Of a stretch of 50,634 nucleotides of DNA, positions 46,039 through 50,634 are shown one piece after another. The notes under the pieces are model-generated. The model was given only the letters and a program-made list of their open reading frames with translations, was not told the DNA's origin and did not search any database. Within the stretch, counting starts at the first letter, position 1. Each line of letters starts with the position of its first letter. A program made the position numbers and the translations under genes. Origin of the DNA: Phocaeicola coprocola DSM 17136 (lineage in GTDB: Bacteria; Bacteroidota; Bacteroidia; Bacteroidales; Bacteroidaceae). Where the stretch lies: positions 1 to 50,634 of the forward strand of contig NZ_DS981487.1 in NCBI RefSeq assembly GCF_000154845.1, in the 5' to 3' direction.

Positions 46039-46122
46039 GTTTTTGGATATAAACTCATTATATATTGGATTTTCCGTATTTTTGTAAAGCTAATGAATTT
46101 ATTGCACAAAAAATAAAGTTGA

Positions 46123-46476
46123 ATGAATAAACGACATTATCTGGTAGCAGCCATGTGTCTGATGACGTTGGCGGCATGTACACAGAAAACAGAATTGCCT
46201 GAGAACCCGAAAGATAAAGAAGAATACCGAGATAGTCAGGGAAATAGCTGGATTTACAATGCGATGCTGATGCGTTGGGCACTTATGCCTTCTCTGACTA
46301 ATGGCTTGAGTACCACTCATTATTATTATCCGAAGTCTGGTTCATGGACCGATGCCAATGGCTCTCGTGTGAATCCTCCTTCGGGAGTGAAAGTCAGCCC
46401 ATCGGGTACAAGTAAATCGAAATCGAGTGGGAATGTATTTGGTACTACCCGCCGCTCATATAGCATTCACGGATAA
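46123..46476 (+). CDS. small lipoprotein paired with YgiC-like enzyme (YgiB-like)
   Basis: A 117-residue lipoprotein with the lipobox LAAC near residue 19. The rest is low in hydrophobic residues: a middle with NSWIYNAMLMRWALMPSLTN and TTHYYYPKSGSWTDANG, and a serine/lysine-rich tail (SGTSKSKSSGNVF) ending RRSYSIHG. It sits 11 bases before the YgiC-like gene, as ygiB precedes ygiC in E. coli. The protein has little clear sequence likeness to YgiB beyond composition, so the pairing rests on context. A -7-type box TATTTTTG is at 46077. Confidence 0.65.
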   Translation: MNKRHYLVAAMCLMTLAACTQKTELPENPKDKEEYRDSQGNSWIYNAMLMRWALMPSLTNGLSTTHYYYPKSGSWTDANGSRVNPPSGVKVSPSGTSKSKSSGNVFGTTRRSYSIHG

Positions 46477-46487
46477 ATCAGGAGCAG

Positions 46488-47618
46488 ATGGAAAGATTCA
46501 ATATGACCCCTCGCTCTGATTATAGGGAGAAAATTGAAGCTATTGGGTTCGATTTTCATGGTGATTATTGGCGTGAGGAAGCTTATTACCGTTTTACTCC
46601 CGCAGAAATAGAGCGACTTGAAGAGGCGACAAGAGAAGCCTATCGTATGTATTGTGAGGCTGCTGAATACATTATTTCAGAAAAGCCGGATTTTATGGAG
46701 CGTATGTTGCAGATACCTGCTGAGGTATGTGAACGCATCTGTGAGTCCTGGAACCGGGATGAATTGAGCTTGTATGGACGTTTCGATTTTCTGCTTGACG
46801 AGAAAGGTGTTCCTCGTATTTTGGAGTTTAATGCAGATACGCCTACATCCCTGCTCGAAGCGTCAGTCATTCAGTGGCAGTGGAAAGAAGAATGTTTTCC
46901 TGAATGTGACCAATATAACGGTATTCATGAAGGTTTGGTTCAATCGTGGAAAGATATATTCCCTGCGGGAAGCAATATACACTTTGTCGGAGCTCTTGAT
47001 GACCATGAAGATACTGGAACATTACAATATCTGGCAAGTACTGCTATGGAAGCTGGATATTCTACACGTGTGCTTGACATTAATAGCATGAATTTGCAAA
47101 ATGGTCTTTTTTATGATCCTTCCGGTGAATGTATTCAGAAATGTTTTAAACTTTATCCTTGGGAATGGATGATTGATGAAAGCCCGGATGGATGTCTGGC
47201 TCAGGTTGAGTGGCTGGAACCAATTTGGAAGCTGGTGATGTCGAACAAGGCTATTTTAAGTATACTGTATGAATTGTTTCCTGATTCTCCTTATGTATTA
47301 CCCTGTTATTTGTCACGTCCGCAGCAAGGAGTATTTTGTAAGAAACCAGTTTTCTCGCGCGAAGGGCACAATGTAAGTGTGGTTGATATTCGTCAATGGG
47401 AAGAACATGCGCTTCTGAAAGAGACAGAAGGTGATTATAATACGGGAGCTTATGTATATCAGGAATATGTAAAGCCTGTGGCTTATAGCGGACGATATCC
47501 TGTCATTGGTTCATGGATAGTGGGCGGAGAGCCTGCCGGAATCGGTATTCGTGAAAACCGAACAGAAATAACCGACAACCTCTCCGAGTTTGTTCCACAT
47601 ATTATTTCATGCCTCTAG
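46488..47618 (+). CDS. ygiC: YgiC-like ATP-grasp protein (glutathionylspermidine synthase family)
   Basis: A 376-residue protein of the ATP-grasp fold related to the synthetase half of glutathionylspermidine synthase. Visible blocks are YGRFDFLLDEKGVPRILEFN then ADTPTSLLEASVIQWQW near residue 100-125, the nucleotide-binding strand FCKKPVFSREGHNVSVVD near 285 and VIGSWIVGGEPAGIGIRENR near the end. It probably ligates an amine to a carboxylate, but the substrate of YgiC proteins is unknown. It forms an operon with the lipoprotein gene, and its end overlaps the convergent DnaJ-domain gene by 17 bases. Confidence 0.85.
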   Translation: MERFNMTPRSDYREKIEAIGFDFHGDYWREEAYYRFTPAEIERLEEATREAYRMYCEAAEYIISEKPDFMERMLQIPAEVCERICESWNRDELSLYGRFDFLLDEKGVPRILEFNADTPTSLLEASVIQWQWKEECFPECDQYNGIHEGLVQSWKDIFPAGSNIHFVGALDDHEDTGTLQYLASTAMEAGYSTRVLDINSMNLQNGLFYDPSGECIQKCFKLYPWEWMIDESPDGCLAQVEWLEPIWKLVMSNKAILSILYELFPDSPYVLPCYLSRPQQGVFCKKPVFSREGHNVSVVDIRQWEEHALLKETEGDYNTGAYVYQEYVKPVAYSGRYPVIGSWIVGGEPAGIGIRENRTEITDNLSEFVPHIISCL

Positions 47619-48369
47619 CCTTGTAGATGCGTTCCTTTGCATTGTTGATGCTTTGGAACTTTTCCTCGGCAGCCTTGCGAATGTCTTCTCCCAATGTTGC
47701 TACACGGTCGGGATGGTGTTTCAGCGCAAGGCGTCGATAGGCGGCACGGACCTCGTCGTCGGTAGCCGTAGGTTCTACTTCCAGAACTTTGTAAGCTTCC
47801 TCTAAAGAATTGCCAGACAAGTTCAGCATAGACTCTACCTCTTTGGCTGACAATTGCATAGACTGTGCAACTTCTTTTAAAGCATCTATTTCGGCGGCGC
47901 ATACATTTCCGTCGCTGCGGGCAATTTGTGCCAGGAAGCTCAGAAGTTGCAAACGTTCTTCATAACTCATGTTGGCAGCAATCTGTGCTCCGCATTCGCG
48001 GATGGTATTCTGAAAAGCATAAGGATTGGTTGCTTCCATACGTTTGCGCTGTTCGAATAAGTTAAGCAATATCTGCTCTCCTTCGGCTACAGCGTCTTCT
48101 CCAAAATTTGTTCGCAGGAACCGCCGTACAAATTCCATTTCGCTATGCATGATTTTTCCGTCTGCGCGAATGATGTACGAAGCCATGACAAGCAGTGAGA
48201 ACAAAAAACTATTTCTCTGTCCGGTATATGTTTCATTGCCGGCATCCATATTTTCAGGAGCGTATGCAGCTTTGTCGAACAGTGAACCGATTGCATAACC
48301 TGCAAGTGCACCTAGCGGTCCCATAGCCATAAAGCCCATGATGCCGCCAATCCATTTTCCTAATTTCAT
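47602..48369 (-). CDS. TerB and DnaJ domain co-chaperone (DjlA-like)
   Basis: I start this gene at the ATG at 48369, giving 255 residues; longer frames lack a signal or conserved residues. The N-terminal glycine-rich membrane helix (WIGGIMGFMAMGPLGALAGY) is followed by a TerB-type helical domain (MASYIIRADGKIMHSEMEFV near 75) and a C-terminal J domain with the HPD motif in LKHHPDRV near 225. This order is that of DjlA, a membrane-anchored DnaK co-chaperone. Confidence 0.88.
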   Translation of the reverse strand: MKLGKWIGGIMGFMAMGPLGALAGYAIGSLFDKAAYAPENMDAGNETYTGQRNSFLFSLLVMASYIIRADGKIMHSEMEFVRRFLRTNFGEDAVAEGEQILLNLFEQRKRMEATNPYAFQNTIRECGAQIAANMSYEERLQLLSFLAQIARSDGNVCAAEIDALKEVAQSMQLSAKEVESMLNLSGNSLEEAYKVLEVEPTATDDEVRAAYRRLALKHHPDRVATLGEDIRKAAEEKFQSINNAKERIYKARGMK

Positions 48370-48468
48370 ATTTTCTATCTTTGAGTTTGAGTCGGTAAAG
48401 TTAGTAAAAACAATGCATATTCTATAAAAGAATGCAGGATGATATTTCGCTGATATGTAGAAAACCTT

Positions 48469-48476
48469 TACATTTG
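48469..48476 (+). promoter_or_regulatory. -7 element directly before cbiA
   Basis: TACATTTG fits TAnnTTTG and ends only 4 bases before the cbiA ATG at 48481. Transcription would begin at or just past this ATG, so the message may be leaderless, or translation starts at the next ATG (48484). No good -33 box is visible (TTTCG at the right distance). Confidence 0.4.
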
Positions 48477-48480
48477 CAGC

Positions 48481-49800
48481 ATGATGAAACCACAATTATT
48501 AATTGGAGCAGCTACTTCAGGTAGTGGAAAAACGACTTTTACGATGGGACTGTTGCGTGCGCTGAAAAAACGTGGCTTACAGGTACAGCCATTTAAATGC
48601 GGTCCCGATTATATAGATACACAGTTTCACGCAATAGCATCTGGACGACTTTCGATAAATCTTGATACTTGGATGATGCATCATCATCACATGCAGCGCA
48701 TCTATAATTTATATGCAGAAAATGCAGATGTATGCGTGACAGAGGGAGTTATGGGCTTGTTTGATGGTTATAGCCGCGATAAAGGAAGTGCAGCCGAGAT
48801 AGCAAATCTGCTGAATTTGCCTGTTGTATTGGTTATAAATGCACGGGCAGCAGCTTATTCTGTTGCTCCGATGCTATGGGGATTCAAGCATTTTGCACAA
48901 AAAGTGAAGATTGCTGGAGTTATATTTAATCAGGTTTCATCGGCTTCGCATTATGCTTTTTTGAAGGACGCATGTACAGATGCTGGCATTGAAGCTTTAG
49001 GTTATATTCCTTTTGCTGATGAGTTGTATATTCCATCCCGTCATTTGGGACTTACGCTTACAAGCAAGTCTTCGATGAATGACGTAGCAGAAAAAATATC
49101 CATCCTGATAGAAAAATACGTTGATATAGATAAGCTGATTAGTTTATGTCAGGCTGTATTTCCATGTCCTTATACATTACCTTATGTATCGGAAGAAGGT
49201 ATAAATGAGGTTTTTCAGCGGAAAATAAGAATTGCAGTGGCCAGAGATGAGGCTTTTTGTTTTACGTATCATGAAAATTTGAAGCAGTTGTCGAAATGGG
49301 GGCATATAACATATTTTAGCCCCCTGAGAGATAATAAACTTCCAGCTGCTGATCTGGTTTATCTGCCTGGAGGCTATCCGGAATTATATGTTCGTCGTTT
49401 ACACCATCGTAAAGAGATGATGCAGCAGTTGCGGACTTATGCAGAGCGTGGAGGAAAAATATTTGCAGAATGTGGTGGAATGATGTATCTGGCACGTACG
49501 CTTACCGTCAAAAAAGGTAAGATATATGATATGGCAGGTATTTTACCCATAGACTGCACGATAGAGCATCCTTCTCTTAATTTAGGCTATCGGGAAATGA
49601 AATACAAAGGTGTGTTGCTTCGTGGGCATGAATTTCATTTTTCCATGACAACATCTTCTGACGTTTTGCATTCGGTGGCACAATTGTACGATGCTTATGG
49701 TTCTGAAGTCAACACCCCTTTGTACAGATATAAGAATGTTATAGCCGGATATACTCATTGGTATTGGGGAGAAACAAATCTTATGCAATTATGGGAATAG
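48481..49800 (+). CDS. cbiA: cobyrinic acid a,c-diamide synthase
   Basis: A 439-residue amidotransferase that converts cobyrinate to its a,c-diamide in cobalamin synthesis. The ATP loop GAATSGSGKTTFTMGLLRAL and the KCGPDYIDTQFH motif are in the N-terminal synthetase domain. The C-terminal glutaminase domain has LVYLPGGYPELY near 295 and the cysteine loop FAECGGMMYL near 335. No other cobalamin gene is in the window. The ATG pair ATGATG at 48481 makes the start slightly uncertain. Confidence 0.95.
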   Translation: MMKPQLLIGAATSGSGKTTFTMGLLRALKKRGLQVQPFKCGPDYIDTQFHAIASGRLSINLDTWMMHHHHMQRIYNLYAENADVCVTEGVMGLFDGYSRDKGSAAEIANLLNLPVVLVINARAAAYSVAPMLWGFKHFAQKVKIAGVIFNQVSSASHYAFLKDACTDAGIEALGYIPFADELYIPSRHLGLTLTSKSSMNDVAEKISILIEKYVDIDKLISLCQAVFPCPYTLPYVSEEGINEVFQRKIRIAVARDEAFCFTYHENLKQLSKWGHITYFSPLRDNKLPAADLVYLPGGYPELYVRRLHHRKEMMQQLRTYAERGGKIFAECGGMMYLARTLTVKKGKIYDMAGILPIDCTIEHPSLNLGYREMKYKGVLLRGHEFHFSMTTSSDVLHSVAQLYDAYGSEVNTPLYRYKNVIAGYTHWYWGETNLMQLWE

Positions 49801-49812
49801 CTTATAGGTGAA

Positions 49813-50250
49813 TTAGATTTTTCGGATGATACGGGCTGGTACACCTCCCACAATCGTATTTTCGGGAACATCTTTTGTTACTACCGCACCTGCTGCTATT
49901 ACCGCATTGTCACCTATGGTAACACCTTGTAGAATGGTAGAGTTGGATCCAACCCATACGTTTTTTCCAAGTGTGATAGGGGCAGGATATGTTGTCTGGC
50001 GGTCTTCTGGGGCTAATCCATGATTTAATGTTGCAAATACCACATTATGTCCAATCTGGCAACCATCGCCTAAAGATACTCCTCCGTGGTCTTGAAAATG
50101 ACAGCAGGCATTAATGAATACATTTTTCCCCACTGTAATGTTTTTACCAAAGTCAGTATAAAATGGAGGGAAAACTCTGAAAGATTCATCTACAGTTTTT
50201 CCAAAAAGGCGTGATAATAAGTGTAACCATTCTATTTTCCGCCTTGACAC
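49813..50250 (-). CDS. hexapeptide-repeat sugar O-acetyltransferase, 5' truncated
   Basis: The 145 residues cover the left-handed beta-helix acetyltransferase of the maltose/galactoside type (VFPPFYTDFGKNITVGKNVF, then NHGLAPEDRQTTYPAPITLG and NTIVGGVPARIIRKI). The catalytic histidine is in LNHGL near 77. Full-length relatives are about 185-200 residues. Here the N-terminal 40-50 residues are missing, and the frame enters the IS66-type element with only a GTG as a start. The gene is therefore disrupted; the helix domain itself may still be made. Confidence 0.82.
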   Translation of the reverse strand: MSRRKIEWLHLLSRLFGKTVDESFRVFPPFYTDFGKNITVGKNVFINACCHFQDHGGVSLGDGCQIGHNVVFATLNHGLAPEDRQTTYPAPITLGKNVWVGSNSTILQGVTIGDNAVIAAGAVVTKDVPENTIVGGVPARIIRKI

Positions 50251-50634
50251 GCATGTTCCCTAAACCTACCTTTGCGCCGTAACCCTTAAACAACAATGAT
50301 TATGGCAAAAGAAAAAGTAAACTACCAGGAGGTATATGACCTCTATCAGTTATGCAGTGAGACCAAGGATCTTCGTGAGTTCTGTGCGGATTATGGAGTA
50401 AATTACGACAAGTTCATGAACTGGCAGCGTCATCAGCTATGGAGCGAAAAGTTAGGCAAGACAGTCCAGGTTGAGCAGCCCAAGGTTGCCAAAGTCCGGA
50501 TAACCGGCAAGCCTTGCAACAGTCCAACCGTAAAGTTGGAGGTGAAACAACCTGAAGGTGAATCTCCGATTAAGTGGGTAAAACTGCAATTGCCATCTGG
50601 TTCCCCATTGTTCCTAAGAAATACCACAGTTCTT
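50251..50634 (+). mobile_element. left end of an IS66-family element (continues outside window)
   Basis: From about 50250 the acetyltransferase coding sequence is lost and a new unit begins, with a small gene similar to the first protein of IS66-type elements. The precise end repeat is not recognised and its position is approximate. The rest, including the large transposase gene, lies beyond the window. Confidence 0.65.
50302..50634 (+). CDS. IS66-family accessory protein TnpA-like, 3' end outside window
   Basis: A frame open from ATG 50302 to the end of the window (111 codons). It begins MAKEKVNYQEVYDLYQLCSE and has a helix-turn-helix-like front (TKDLREFCADYGVNYDKFMN), as in the small first protein of Bacteroidetes IS66 elements. 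The later part ends in VKLQLPSGSPLFLRNTTVL. It would help the element's DDE transposase, encoded further on. Family call is moderate. Confidence 0.65.
   Translation, partial: MAKEKVNYQEVYDLYQLCSETKDLREFCADYGVNYDKFMNWQRHQLWSEKLGKTVQVEQPKVAKVRITGKPCNSPTVKLEVKQPEGESPIKWVKLQLPSGSPLFLRNTTVL

Overview
The window looks like a chromosome segment of a gut Bacteroidaceae member (Bacteroides or Phocaeicola). Evidence: a fused fucokinase/GDP-fucose pyrophosphorylase (Fkp), many lipoproteins with a short signal peptide ending in a lipobox cysteine, Bacteroidetes-type promoters (TTTG, about 20 bases, then TAnnTTTG), NVEALA peptides, BF3164/DUF5128-type six-bladed propeller lipoproteins and Bacteroidetes insertion sequences. 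There is no rRNA or CRISPR array. The only RNA genes seen are three tRNAs.

Region 1 (1-10.2 kb) is the accessory part. The tail of an IS4-type transposase is followed by an AT-rich, same-strand array of six six-bladed beta-propeller lipoprotein genes, two NVEALA small secreted peptides and remnants (an orphan propeller C-terminus, a probable DUF1573 piece). Each NVEALA gene lies directly upstream of a propeller gene, with a hairpin between them. Most members are damaged: a T8 frameshift in a signal peptide, an in-frame TGA, a peptide gene carrying two offsetting shifts, and one propeller gene split by a complete IS4-family element with a perfect 9-base target duplication. This array is the best candidate for an undescribed system.

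Region 2 (10.4-19.3 kb) is an efflux operon: RND adaptor, RND permease, TolC-like channel and a second, different RND permease. It is followed by a bacterial PH-domain protein, a tiny membrane protein and, on the other strand, a GNAT acetyltransferase. Region 3 (20.8-24.8 kb, minus strand) pairs an M49-like metallopeptidase lipoprotein with a GH20 beta-hexosaminidase lipoprotein. Region 4 (25.1-30.2 kb) holds a frameshifted Crp/Fnr regulator, a frameshifted acyltransferase with a Crp-spaced palindrome in its promoter, a gene-poor stretch, a PIN-like gene fragment cut by a MITE-like repeat, and aspA bracketed by two copies of that repeat.

Region 5 (30.4-32.2 kb) is a complete ISL3-like two-gene IS with an 8-base target duplication, then a tRNA-Ser/tRNA-Glu/tRNA-Ser operon. 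Region 6 (32.5-35.6 kb) is pflB-pflA, anaerobic pyruvate cleavage. Region 7 (35.7-42.1 kb, minus strand) joins de novo GDP-fucose synthesis (gmd, fcl) to salvage (fkp, fucP) in one gene cluster. Region 8 (42.2-50.6 kb) carries a GH43 enzyme, a PepSY-like protein, rfbA-rfbC, a small lipoprotein with a YgiC-like ATP-grasp enzyme, a TerB-DnaJ protein, cbiA, and a hexapeptide acetyltransferase cut at its 5' end by an IS66-type element that runs out of the window.

Several frameshifts sit in or near homopolymers, so real gene decay and base-calling error cannot be separated from this sequence alone. All domain names come from recognising motifs by eye; no search was run.
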